Virus record (IMG/VR): IMGVR_UViG_3300044730_001309
Span: 1-27,546 of that record
Source: a virus
Length of the DNA: 27,546 nucleotides
Direction: 5' to 3' (one strand)
The notes under the pieces were generated by a model. The model saw only the letters and a program-made list of their open reading frames with translations. It did no database searches and was not told the DNA's origin. Of this stretch, positions 7,757 through 13,504 are shown in pieces. Made by a program: the position numbers and the translations under genes. Numbering within the stretch: position 1 is the stretch's first letter; each line of letters opens with the position of its first letter.

Positions 7757-8095
7757 TTATCTCGTTCGGTATGCGTCGATGATGTGGGCGGCGATGCGGC
7801 CACGGTATGAGATTTGGTGGCCGTTGCTTTGAGCCCACGCCCGTATCTCCGAGAGGGGGATACCGTCGCCGGTCTTTTCGCCGCCAACCTTGCGGGCCTT
7901 CGCTGCGGGGCGGCTGGCTGCTTTCCGGCCGTTGTGGATGTAGGGCTCCAGCAGTGAGCGGAGTTTGTCGGCGTTCTTCTTGCACAGGTCGATTTCGTAG
8001 TTGTTGCCGTCGAGACCGAATTGGATGCCGGCCACGGTGTTGTCGGTGGTGCCGTCGAGGTCGTCGGTGAGTTGAACAGTGATCTTGCGTGCCAT
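7757..8095 (-). CDS. lsr2: Lsr2-like nucleoid-associated DNA-binding protein
   Basis: 112 residues, the usual size of Lsr2. N-terminal oligomerisation domain: ARKITVQLTDDLDGTTDNTV, then FGLDGNNYEIDL and NADKLRSLLEPYI. Basic linker 56-75. C-terminal DNA-binding domain: EIRAWAQSNGHQISYRGRI with the AT-hook-like Arg98-Gly99-Arg100 that enters the minor groove of AT-rich DNA, and a final helix ending DAYRTR. In the host Lsr2 silences foreign AT-rich DNA; phage copies can hold a prophage silent, mimic or poison the host protein. It is the third gene of the leftward operon, overlapping its upstream neighbour by one base (TAATG), with GGAG nine bases before ATG. Confidence 0.93.
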   Translation of the reverse strand: MARKITVQLTDDLDGTTDNTVAGIQFGLDGNNYEIDLCKKNADKLRSLLEPYIHNGRKAASRPAAKARKVGGEKTGDGIPLSEIRAWAQSNGHQISYRGRIAAHIIDAYRTR

Positions 8096-8277
8096 TAGCA
8101 GTGCTCCATTCCTTGTGCCATGATTCGGGTTTTGCGTTCGATGATGTCATCGATGCAGTTCTCGCAGACCCAACCCTTGACCACCTTCTCGTAGATCAGG
8201 CAGTTTGAGTTGGCGTCTTCGACGCGGCAGTAGTGGCAGGTATCCCCAGCCTTGGGGTAGCGGGTGTCCTTAGCCAT
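8095..8277 (-). CDS. Small zinc-finger protein
   Basis: 60 residues from ATG 8277, with GAGGAG seven bases upstream on the minus strand. It has two Cys pairs, CHYC near residue 14-17 and CENC near 38-41, the spacing of a treble-clef or zinc-ribbon module of about 28 residues, followed by a charged helix. The longer open frame upstream is antisense to the next gene. It is co-transcribed with lsr2, which it overlaps by one base. It may bind nucleic acid or a host regulator; family not recognised. Confidence 0.65.
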   Translation of the reverse strand: MAKDTRYPKAGDTCHYCRVEDANSNCLIYEKVVKGWVCENCIDDIIERKTRIMAQGMEHC

Positions 8278-8278
8278 G

Positions 8279-8542
8279 TCAGTTCTCCTCTTCCCTGAGC
8301 AGCCACGCCGTGGTGATGATCCTGTCGCCGCAGGCCCGCTGAATGGCATTGAGGGCTTGGAGAGCCTCGTCGGCCTGTTTACGGGAGTGCCTGCGGAGAA
8401 CTGGGCGTGCGTCAGCGTGCTCCCTGGCCCGCAGTTCCGCCCGGTAGGCGTGAGCGATGAGTGCGCCCTTGAGGATGAGGAGATCGTCAAATTCGATCTC
8501 CAGCGTCTCCATCATCTTGTTGACTGTTCTGGCTTTTGCCAT
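8279..8542 (-). CDS. Small helical protein, first gene of the leftward operon
   Basis: 87 residues from ATG 8542; AGGA sits about nine bases upstream on the minus strand. The sequence is helical throughout: a first helix (NKMMETLEIEFDDLLILKGA), a second with many Arg and His (AYRAELRAREHADARPVLRR) and a third (QADEALQALNAIQRACGD). It looks like a three-helix bundle. No DNA-binding helix-turn-helix can be identified with confidence. It directly follows the operator-like region at 8588-8652 and is one base from the zinc-finger gene. Confidence 0.6.
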   Translation of the reverse strand: MAKARTVNKMMETLEIEFDDLLILKGALIAHAYRAELRAREHADARPVLRRHSRKQADEALQALNAIQRACGDRIITTAWLLREEEN

Positions 8543-8587
8543 GTGTGAGTTTCCTGTCTCTTGTCGCCCCGGCTGGGGCTGACACCC

Positions 8588-8617
8588 AATGTAAGGCATA
8601 GGTCTGACAAAACGCAA
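8588..8617 (-). promoter_or_regulatory. Candidate leftward promoter of the small-gene operon
   Basis: On the minus strand TTGCGT (8617-8612) and TACATT (8593-8588) are 18 bases apart, giving a start near 8581, about 40 bases before ATG 8542. Both boxes are imperfect but this is the best pair in the 128-base gap between the HNH gene and the operon. Confidence 0.5.
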
Positions 8618-8652
8618 ATCGCGATTAGTGACACTATCCACGATTAGCGTTT
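8610..8652. promoter_or_regulatory. Operator-like inverted repeats at the leftward promoter
   Basis: AAACGCAAATCG (8610-8621) is mirrored by CGATTAGCGTTT (8641-8652) with one mismatch, and a third CGATTAG lies at 8622-8628. AATCGCGATT (8617-8626) is a perfect palindrome overlapping the -35 box. The arrangement fits a repressor that blocks the promoter; the protein is unknown. Confidence 0.55.
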
Positions 8653-8670
8653 ACGCAGCATGTATGCCGG

Positions 8671-9348
8671 TCACCGGCTCTTCCTGCAATGAACCTTCTG
8701 CACTTGACTAGGGGAGACCGATACTTCCGCACCGCTTTGAGTCGAGAGAAAACGCAAAACCGTGCCACCGGCCCGAGCTTCAGCACTGAGAAAGCGGAAC
8801 CGGCCGTCCCTCCCTACTAGGGAGAACTCCGCACCTTCGGGAACCTTGATTCGATCCGCAACGTCCGGTTTAGGCTTCTTCTTTGCCGGCGAAGACGGGG
8901 GATTGGGTTTCGCCTTCTTGGGTTTACGCCCACGCTGGTTGCGCGGAGTGAATTCCGTCTTCGATTCGGCCGATGAGCACGCCCGCCGCCGCCGTTCACC
9001 CGGCTGGCGATCCCCGATACCCCTGGCCGCGTCGTAGCGTTCGGCCCTCGCAACCGCCCCATTCTTCGCCGCCTTCAAAGCAACGTATTGCAGCGTCACC
9101 ATCGTCAGCGACAAGATGCTGCCAGCGGCCTGCCGGTGAACCTCATCGTGGCACTCCTCGCACAGAGGAATCAGATCGGAGTCAAGCTCACTGCCCAACC
9201 TCTCGTAGGTCATGTGGTGCAGATGAACCCGCCGCTTCGACGCGCAAGCAGCGCACCGTTTTGCGTGGCTGCTGTAGTACTCCCTCTTCCTCCATGCCCA
9301 TTGGCAAGAAGCCATGTAGCTGCTGTAGTCCACTCGCGAAGCTGACAT
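8671..9348 (-). CDS. HNH endonuclease fused to an AT-hook and a small C-terminal domain
   Basis: 225 residues from ATG 9348, chosen because AGGAG lies seven bases upstream and because the protein then begins with the usual YSSYMASCQWAWRKREYY lead-in of phage HNH proteins. Residues 30-72 are the HNH/zinc module: CAAC (32-35), HLHHMTYERLG with His44-His45, DLIPLCEECHDEVH with Cys63, Cys66 and His71. Residues 135-163 are basic and Pro-rich with an AT-hook RGRKPKK (139-145). Residues 165-225 form a compact beta-rich domain (VPEGAEFSLVGRDGRFRFL, then GGTVLRFL). Such nucleases nick or cut DNA; the AT-hook suggests a preference for AT-rich DNA. It lies downstream of the integrase, 246 bases away. 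Confidence 0.75.
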   Translation of the reverse strand: MSASRVDYSSYMASCQWAWRKREYYSSHAKRCAACASKRRVHLHHMTYERLGSELDSDLIPLCEECHDEVHRQAAGSILSLTMVTLQYVALKAAKNGAVARAERYDAARGIGDRQPGERRRRACSSAESKTEFTPRNQRGRKPKKAKPNPPSSPAKKKPKPDVADRIKVPEGAEFSLVGRDGRFRFLSAEARAGGTVLRFLSTQSGAEVSVSPSQVQKVHCRKSR

Positions 9349-9587
9349 CTGGAAGCTCCTGTTTGCGACTCTGGCTGGTTTTGGGATACAGCCCTGCTCT
9401 AGCGAGGTGGTAAAAACCTGCAAACTTACGCGCCGCATAGACATCCCAGTCGTTCAGAGACTCCACCTGCCGGTACTGCCTGGGGGAGATGCGGAGGCTT
9501 TCGTTGCCCTCATCTGGGCCACCGAAGCAGCCCATGCGTATCAAGGTACAGCATGCGTGATACCGCACCCAAGGCAATAGTCGAACA

Positions 9588-9599
9588 AATTACGTCAGC
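9588..9599 (+). promoter_or_regulatory. Distant copy of the switch operator motif at the integrase stop
   Basis: AATTACGTCAGC is identical to 11232-11243 at the early promoter and overlaps the integrase stop codon (9597-9595). It may be a repressor or integrase-arm site; no promoter is evident beside it. Confidence 0.45.
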
Positions 9600-10521
9600 A
9601 GGCCCGCGAACTGGGGTTTCCCCTAGAAGCCACCGCTTCAGACACCGCACGCAGATCCGGCGAAGACACCGCCACATACCGCTGCGTCGTCGCCACCGAC
9701 GCATGCCCGAGAGCCTCTTGCACCGCACGCAAATTCTTAGTGCCGGCGAAACCACGAGTCGCGAACCGGTGCCGCAACTTATGCATCGACCAGTCCGGCC
9801 CCATCACCTCACCCACCAACCGGCCAACCCGATCCGCACTCATATGCAAAGCCACCGGATTGCCCCACTGGTCATAGCTTGGGAACAGATACCCTTTCGT
9901 CGGGTATCCCGGCGGCGTCCACGTCGGGCCCCTCTGGATCGCCTCAGCGAGCGAATCGGTGATCGGCACGATTCTCTGCTTGTCGCCCTTGCCGTGGACG
10001 ATCAGTGACCAACCGTCGCCGTCCCAGATCACATCGTCGCGATGAACCTTGCACACCTCCTCGCGGCGCAACCCGGCCTCACCGGCCAAACGGATCATCA
10101 TCTTGGTGCGCGGATCAGCCCGCTGGAGGATCTCCTCCCACAGCCATTCGGGTGCCGGTCGAGGTTTCGGCTGGGACTCAGCGATCTGCGGAAGGCCACG
10201 AGCCGGGTTCTGATCGGTGAGCCCAACCTGCATGCACCAGTCGTAGAACTGAACCAGCGAACAGCGCACTCCGCGCTTGTGTTCCTGGGCCCAGTGCGGC
10301 TGTGTCGCAAACAGCGCAACGAGCCTCTGGGTGCAAACGTCCTTGGGGTGCCGAAGGTCGAGTTCCCTTGCGGCGGAACGGACATGGCTTCTGCGGGTGT
10401 CCTTGGATCGTTTAGCGATCCCAGACGCGGTCATCCAGCGCAGCCAACCATCGACTGCGTTTTCCCAGTCCGGCGCTAGCCGGTACTTGGAAGTCCCTGG
10501 CATCCCTGCTCTCCCGGTCAC
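9595..10521 (-). CDS. int: Tyrosine-family integrase
   Basis: 308 residues from GTG 10521, whose GTGA overlaps the repressor stop; ATG 10503 with GGGAG upstream is an alternative. The N-terminal SAM-like core-binding domain spans about 15-110. The catalytic domain has Arg152 (GEAGLRREEV), Lys178 or Lys181 in HGKGDKQR, the HKLRHRFATRGF box with His247 and Arg250, His273 (EALGHAS) and the nucleophile Tyr282 (TTQRYVAVS). It would recombine attP at 10742-10781 with a host tRNA gene and, with an excision factor not identified here, reverse it. No long N-terminal arm-binding domain is obvious. It is translated right after the repressor. The C-terminus SSRAC is not ssrA-like, unlike that described for phage BPs. 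Confidence 0.95.
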   Translation of the reverse strand: MTGRAGMPGTSKYRLAPDWENAVDGWLRWMTASGIAKRSKDTRRSHVRSAARELDLRHPKDVCTQRLVALFATQPHWAQEHKRGVRCSLVQFYDWCMQVGLTDQNPARGLPQIAESQPKPRPAPEWLWEEILQRADPRTKMMIRLAGEAGLRREEVCKVHRDDVIWDGDGWSLIVHGKGDKQRIVPITDSLAEAIQRGPTWTPPGYPTKGYLFPSYDQWGNPVALHMSADRVGRLVGEVMGPDWSMHKLRHRFATRGFAGTKNLRAVQEALGHASVATTQRYVAVSSPDLRAVSEAVASRGNPSSRAC

Positions 10522-11120
10522 GGTTCAAGACTCCCCAGGTCTTGGGGTGTCAAGTTGGCCGGTGTTTTTATCACGTCCGTCGATTTTTGGAAAGTTTCGG
10601 AGGCAAGGTCTTTTACTTGCCGGCGGAAGGAGTTTGACAACTTTTTGACGCTTGGGCTAGTGTGTCGTCGCTCACTTCGATATGACATGGCGATAGGACT
10701 CACATGACCGCAACCGGCTCTCTGACCTGCACGGGGACAGCAATCGGGCGGTTGATGGTTCGAGTCCATCCGGGGGAGCCAAGCCAATTCGGTGAGGTCA
10801 ACGTAGGTCGGTTCTCCACTAGCGCGGGCCTGAACCGGACGTTCAACCGGTACTGGATCATCCGCGCCCTGCCCGAGCAGCCACGCTGCGGAGACTTTAT
10901 CAGGGAACAGTTCTTCGACGCGGCGTGCGATCCGTTCAGCGAGCCGCAGGTAGGGCTGGGCCCGGTTGCCCTCCCAGGAACTCAAAGTTGCGACGTTCAC
11001 TCCGATCACTTCTGCCATCCCCTCTTGGCTCACTTTGGCGATGTCTCGCCGCACTTTCCTGATCCTGTCGCCCCACGTCCATGCGGGGCCGACGTTGCCG
11101 GCGTTTCTGTTGGTGGTCAT
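10518..11120 (-). CDS. XRE-type immunity repressor containing attP
   Basis: 200 residues from ATG 11120. No ribosome binding site precedes the ATG, and a promoter-like pair ends seven bases before it, so the mRNA is probably leaderless. Residues 15-70 hold a helix-turn-helix of the XRE type (IRKVRRDIAKVSQEGMAEVI, then VNVATLSSWEGNRAQP). Residues 114-127 (WLPRMDSNHQPPDCC) are the antisense reading of a tRNA 3' half, that is the attP core. Integration would therefore replace everything after about residue 126 with host-encoded residues. The viral C-terminal extension is basic (SYRSERRHTSPSVKKLSNSF) and ends in GSLEP. It represses the early promoter at 11204-11233 by inference. Layout resembles repressors of phages with integration-dependent immunity. 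Confidence 0.88.
   Translation of the reverse strand: MTTNRNAGNVGPAWTWGDRIRKVRRDIAKVSQEGMAEVIGVNVATLSSWEGNRAQPYLRLAERIARRVEELFPDKVSAAWLLGQGADDPVPVERPVQARASGEPTYVDLTELAWLPRMDSNHQPPDCCPRAGQRAGCGHVSPIAMSYRSERRHTSPSVKKLSNSFRRQVKDLASETFQKSTDVIKTPANLTPQDLGSLEP
10742..10781 (+). other. attP core: 3' half of a tRNA gene
   Basis: From 10754 the sequence reads as a T-arm (GATGG, loop TTCGAGT, CCATC), then a 3' acceptor strand CGGGGGA, discriminator G and CCA (10779-10781). Upstream AATCGGGCGGTT fits the end of an anticodon loop, its stem and a variable loop. No 5' half of a tRNA is found before it, so it is a crossover core copied from the host tRNA. A G discriminator and U1-type acceptor would fit tRNA-Asn, among others. 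Confidence 0.88.
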
Positions 11121-11123
11121 TGG

Positions 11124-11141
11124 GCTGACGTTACCGATAAC
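11124..11141. promoter_or_regulatory. Operator-like site at the repressor promoter
   Basis: GTTACCGATAAC (11130-11141) is an inverted repeat with four-base arms, and GCTGACGTTA (11124-11133) carries the motif TWACGTCAGC (minus strand) shared with the early promoter. It covers the -10 box, as expected for autoregulation. Confidence 0.5.
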
Positions 11142-11159
11142 CGCGCTGGCCTGCAATCT
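11126..11159 (-). promoter_or_regulatory. Candidate repressor promoter, leaderless
   Basis: On the minus strand TTGCAG (11156-11151) and TAACGT (11133-11128) are 17 bases apart; the -10 box ends seven bases before ATG 11120, so the transcript would start at or beside the start codon. Confidence 0.6.
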
Positions 11160-11160
11160 T

Positions 11161-11182
11161 CCGCCGATTCCCGGCGGGCCGG
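11161..11182. repeat. GC-rich inverted repeats between the divergent promoters
   Basis: CCGCCG (11161-11166) pairs with CGGCGG (11172-11177), and CCGGC (11171-11175) with GCCGG (11178-11182), so two hairpins compete for the same bases. On the minus strand the stretch is preceded by a run of T. Role unknown. Confidence 0.4.
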
Positions 11183-11203
11183 AAAAAAGTTTGGGGAAAG
11201 GTC

Positions 11204-11233
11204 TTGACACGATCTACCGCATACGGATATGAA
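11204..11233 (+). promoter_or_regulatory. Early rightward promoter (PR-like)
   Basis: Perfect -35 TTGACA (11204-11209) and -10 TATGAA (11228-11233), 18 bases apart, about 40 bases before the first early gene. Best promoter in the window. Confidence 0.8.
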
Positions 11234-11249
11234 TTACGTCAGCGTAATT
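11232..11249. promoter_or_regulatory. Operator at the early promoter start point
   Basis: AATTACGTCAGCGTAATT is a perfect seven-base inverted repeat with a TCAG centre, lying across the -10 end and the predicted start of transcription. It shares ACGTCAGC with the site at the repressor promoter, as expected for one repressor acting on both. Confidence 0.7.
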
Positions 11250-11275
11250 ACAACCACGTTGGAGACAGGAATCTG

Positions 11276-11620
11276 ATGGACGTGAAGACAGTGGAGGTGC
11301 TGGGCGAGGCCCGTGACCTCATCGAAAGCGGCTGGTGCAAGGGCACGCTCACTGACGGCGAGGGCAGCTACTGCCTGCGGGCGGCGGTCGGCATTGCGGC
11401 TGGTGTGTACAGCATTGAAACCTCTGGCGATGTTGGCTTCCTGCCCTCCATCGACTGCGGCCTGGAGGCAATGAAGCGGGATCTGCACGCCGTCCAGCTT
11501 CTCAAGGACTTCCTGCCGGAAGGCACCACCTCCATCGTGGTCTTCAACGATCAGAGCGGCACCACCAAAGAGGATGTGCTGGCCGTCATGGACAAGGCGA
11601 TTGCGTCGGTGGCACTGTGA
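11276..11620 (+). CDS. DUF6197-like protein, first early gene
   Basis: 114 residues from ATG 11276, preceded by GGAGACAGGA. An in-frame GTG or ATG further up would overlap the promoter. The sequence fits the DUF6197 pattern: ARDLIESGWCKGTLTDGEGS near the start, YCLRAAVGIAAG, and near the end IVVFNDQSGTTKEDVLAVMD, the place of the usual WND-x-PGRT-x-x-x-V motif. These are small proteins of unknown role common in actinobacteria and their phages. As the first gene after the repressed promoter it is a candidate for a Cro-like, excision or host-takeover role, but no DNA-binding motif is seen. It overlaps the next gene by four bases (GTGA). Confidence 0.7.
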   Translation: MDVKTVEVLGEARDLIESGWCKGTLTDGEGSYCLRAAVGIAAGVYSIETSGDVGFLPSIDCGLEAMKRDLHAVQLLKDFLPEGTTSIVVFNDQSGTTKEDVLAVMDKAIASVAL

Positions 11621-11823
11621 CCGCCGATCAGAAGCTCGCCAAGATCAAGGCGATGTGCGGGCACCCGTCCTATGTGACCGGCACCGGCCACAAGCTGGCC
11701 CACGCGATCAAAACCGTCATCGATGACGAATCTCCCATCCTCTACTCATTGAGCGATATCGATGAGCCCGTGCATTACGAGCTTGTCCATGATGCGGTCT
11801 TTGAGGATGAGGCGGCGGATTAA
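11617..11823 (+). CDS. Small acidic early protein, function unknown
   Basis: 68 residues from GTG 11617 overlapping the previous stop (GTGA). A short basic N-terminus (TADQKLAKIKAMCGHPSY) is followed by an acidic C-terminal half (DIDEPVHYELVHDAVFEDEAAD). No known motif. The strong acid tail is like that of small phage inhibitors or DNA mimics, but at this length that is only a thought. The next 430 bases carry no clear gene. Confidence 0.55.
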   Translation: MTADQKLAKIKAMCGHPSYVTGTGHKLAHAIKTVIDDESPILYSLSDIDEPVHYELVHDAVFEDEAAD

Positions 11824-12254
11824 AGGCTTTTTATCCATCTTCTGTTGGCCTTAACGGCCGATAGGATCGCAGTATCACAACTTCACATTTGAAAATACGC
11901 CTGTGCGAAAAGGAAGATCACGCCGGGTACTCCATATGATTTTTTGGCCTTGATATTCAGGTCTGTACGGTTTCGGCAAGCTTTACCGCCGTTACCCACG
12001 CTTTAGCGTGAAGCACCCGCGAGTGGCTTGCGGAGGTTAGAACCTGTTTATCGCAATGGTCACCCAGCCTCAGGTTCGATTCCTGTGGTTGGGACGACGG
12101 CCAGGGTTGTAGCCGCCCCTTAAATTCGATCTCCTTTCCCATAAGCGTCGGGCAGGGCGAATGGGAATCGTGCGGTGGAGATCGTGTGATGCGTGGCTCC
12201 CCTGGCCGTTCTTCTTTTGTTGAGGTGAATCCGTTTAGAGACAGGAGTCTGTTT
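11824..12254. other. Non-coding stretch with several hairpins
   Basis: No convincing gene is seen on either strand. It holds TTGGCC/GGCCGA around 11845-11861, a run of T at 11940-11945, CACGC-TTTA-GCGTG (11997-12010), CCGC-GAGTGGCTT-GCGG (12017-12033) shaped like a tRNA D-arm, AGGTTAGAACCT (about 12034-12045), and the T-arm-like hairpin at 12063-12093. A structured RNA between the first two early genes and the rest of the operon is possible. An in-frame GTG/ATG near 12186 could extend the next gene into its end. Confidence 0.5.
12063..12094 (+). ncRNA. tRNA acceptor/T-arm-like minihelix
   Basis: CCCAGCC (12063-12069) pairs with GGTTGGG (12087-12093, one G-U), then a T-T mismatch, then CAGG/CCTG around the classic T-loop TTCGATT, then a single A like base 73. 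This equals the 7+5 pair acceptor/T-arm stack of a tRNA without D and anticodon arms. It lacks CCA (CGA follows). No full tRNA can be folded here. Confidence 0.35.
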
Positions 12255-12551
12255 ATGTCGCATTTGTCGCAACGGCAGCTTTGCCTGCTGGGTTACCCGT
12301 CCCGCGAGGAGACGTTGGCCCTCGTGGGCTGGATGGCCTTGTCGAACATGTTCGGTGAGGTGTGCGCCGACGAGGTGGCGTTGACGGAGAAGTTGCCGTC
12401 GCAGTCTGCGTCCCGCTGGATCGGTGACATCAGCATGGTGGCCGGTCTGCGTGGGCGGCGCAGTTCGGATGTGCGCCGCCACAGCCAGGACGTGCCTAAG
12501 GATCGGGTGCGTCAGGTGCGGGCCCGCAAGCGGGTGGGTGCGCTCGCGTGA
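12255..12551 (+). CDS. Small basic protein, function unknown
   Basis: 98 residues from ATG 12255, with AGGAG at 12243-12247, seven bases upstream. An in-frame ATG at 12189 behind a GGAG would add 22 residues that look unlike the rest. The first 60 residues are helical and mildly hydrophobic (REETLALVGWMALSNMFGEV), the last 35 strongly basic with many Arg (GLRGRRSSDVRRH, RVRQVRARKRVGALA), suggesting a nucleic-acid-binding tail. It overlaps the next small gene by four bases (GTGA). No family recognised. Confidence 0.6.
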   Translation: MSHLSQRQLCLLGYPSREETLALVGWMALSNMFGEVCADEVALTEKLPSQSASRWIGDISMVAGLRGRRSSDVRRHSQDVPKDRVRQVRARKRVGALA

Positions 12552-12727
12552 GCCGCCTGCCAAGCATGAGCCGTGTGGAGATGATCTCCGCGCTGCGGTC
12601 GGAACGTCTGACGTTGGCGCAGGAGCGTTTGGATTTGCGCCGCCAGATCGGTGCTCTCCAGAAGGAGATCGACGGCATCGATTCGCGGCTGACCGATATC
12701 GATCACGCAGAAGGACTGCTGGCGTAA
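12548..12727 (+). CDS. Short coiled-coil protein
   Basis: 59 residues from GTG 12548, which forms GTGA with the previous stop; ATG 12566 is an alternative. Almost all of it is one amphipathic helix with heptads (MISALRSERLTLAQERLDL, then QIGALQKEIDGIDSRL), so it is probably a dimeric coiled coil. It falls under common gene-size cut-offs but start overlap, codon use and heptad pattern argue for a real gene. Partner unknown, perhaps the basic protein translated just before it. Confidence 0.6.
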   Translation: MSRLPSMSRVEMISALRSERLTLAQERLDLRRQIGALQKEIDGIDSRLTDIDHAEGLLA

Positions 12728-12757
12728 ACGCCGGCACAAGTAAAAGGAGAAACAGAT

Positions 12758-13108
12758 ATGCCTGCTTTTAACCTGCCGGAACCATCCGGTGAGATCACCT
12801 ATACCCCTGGTATCCAGAACTCGTATGGGCGTTACGGGTGCTTTTACGTCGGTGAGAGCGAGATCGAAGATCCGACTGAGGATGTGAAGTATTTCGCGCA
12901 GATGCTGGCTGACGCTCTAGCTGCGGCGGAATACCAGAACACAACCCACATTGATGTGATTGCCGCTAAGGCCCGAGGGGCTTACTACTTTTCGGAAGAA
13001 GATCCGACTAGTGATTGGCAGTCACTGGGCGAGGATTACCGTAACCGCTGGCGCAGCGTTGTTCGCACGGTTCTGGAAAGTGCAGTTCTGGAAAATGCAG
13101 CGCCCTAG
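12758..13108 (+). CDS. Early protein of unknown function
   Basis: 116 residues from ATG 12758 with AAAAGGAGA upstream, a strong ribosome binding site. The first third is beta-like and Gly/Tyr-rich (YTPGIQNSYGRYGCFYVGE), the rest helical and acidic (EDVKYFAQMLADALAAAEYQ, then DWQSLGEDYRNRWRSVVRTV). No known motif is visible. The end overlaps the next gene by 14 bases. Confidence 0.6.
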   Translation: MPAFNLPEPSGEITYTPGIQNSYGRYGCFYVGESEIEDPTEDVKYFAQMLADALAAAEYQNTTHIDVIAAKARGAYYFSEEDPTSDWQSLGEDYRNRWRSVVRTVLESAVLENAAP

Positions 13109-13331
13109 TGGGGTGACTGCTGCGGAGTATTGGGATAAGCGCACCGCTCTCATCAATTTGCTTAATGAGATTGATGAGAAGATTTTCCATGCCTTGCAAT
13201 TCCCGGCGAGTAAGCGTGCCGCCGATAAGGCTAAGAGTCTTTTCTGGGCCCGCAGTCAGGTGTGCGAGAAGCTGCTGACCTATTACGGCATTGAGTGTGA
13301 CGACCATCCTGCTCTGGAGGATTGCGAATGA
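13095..13331 (+). CDS. Small helical early protein
   Basis: 78 residues, ATG 13095 inside the end of the preceding gene; GTG 13113 is an alternative. Helical: TAAEYWDKRTALINLLNEID, then KRAADKAKSLFWARSQVCEK, and an acidic end. It may be a short helical hairpin. It ends in an ATGA overlap with the next gene. Function not recognised. Confidence 0.55.
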   Translation: MQRPSGVTAAEYWDKRTALINLLNEIDEKIFHALQFPASKRAADKAKSLFWARSQVCEKLLTYYGIECDDHPALEDCE

Positions 13332-13504
13332 GATCCAGAACTGAGTGGGTCATCGAAATGGATTTGATTGGGCAGCTTTTGCCTCATCCGAAAGAGGGGT
13401 GGATTCGGGTTGTGCTTAATCCGGACGTTGCCCGAGATCTTCACAGCGACTTGGGTGTCCTTTTGCGGAGTGGAAAACGCCGGGTGATTGACGATGACGA
13501 ATAA
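13328..13504 (+). CDS. Very small early protein
   Basis: 58 residues, ATG 13328 in an ATGA overlap with the previous stop; a TTG six bases earlier is possible. A beta-like start (RSRTEWVIEMDLIGQLL) and GWIRVVLNPDVARDLHSDLG suggest a small alpha/beta fold; the end is basic then acidic (KRRVIDDDE). No family recognised. It overlaps the next gene by 11 bases. Confidence 0.5.
   Translation: MRSRTEWVIEMDLIGQLLPHPKEGWIRVVLNPDVARDLHSDLGVLLRSGKRRVIDDDE

Noticed and set aside
9188-9535. Minus-strand open frame (from ATG 9535) between integrase and HNH genes
   Set aside because: It has no ribosome binding site, overlaps the HNH gene by 160 bases and shows no known motif. A small gene in 9349-9535 cannot be excluded.
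10695-10781. Complete phage tRNA at the attP core
   Set aside because: Only the 3' half is tRNA-like; no partner for CGGGGGA is found about 75 bases upstream, so it is an attachment core.
10704-11207. Plus-strand frame opposite the repressor
   Set aside because: Antisense to the helix-turn-helix repressor and crossing attP and the switch promoters; no start signal.
12008-12094. Complete tRNA gene
   Set aside because: T-arm and a D-arm-like hairpin are present, but no 5' acceptor strand pairs with GGTTGGG at the right distance and no anticodon stem forms.
11957-12142. 61-residue minus-strand frame containing QPQESNLRLGDH
   Set aside because: That string is the antisense reading of the T-arm-like hairpin, a common false gene.
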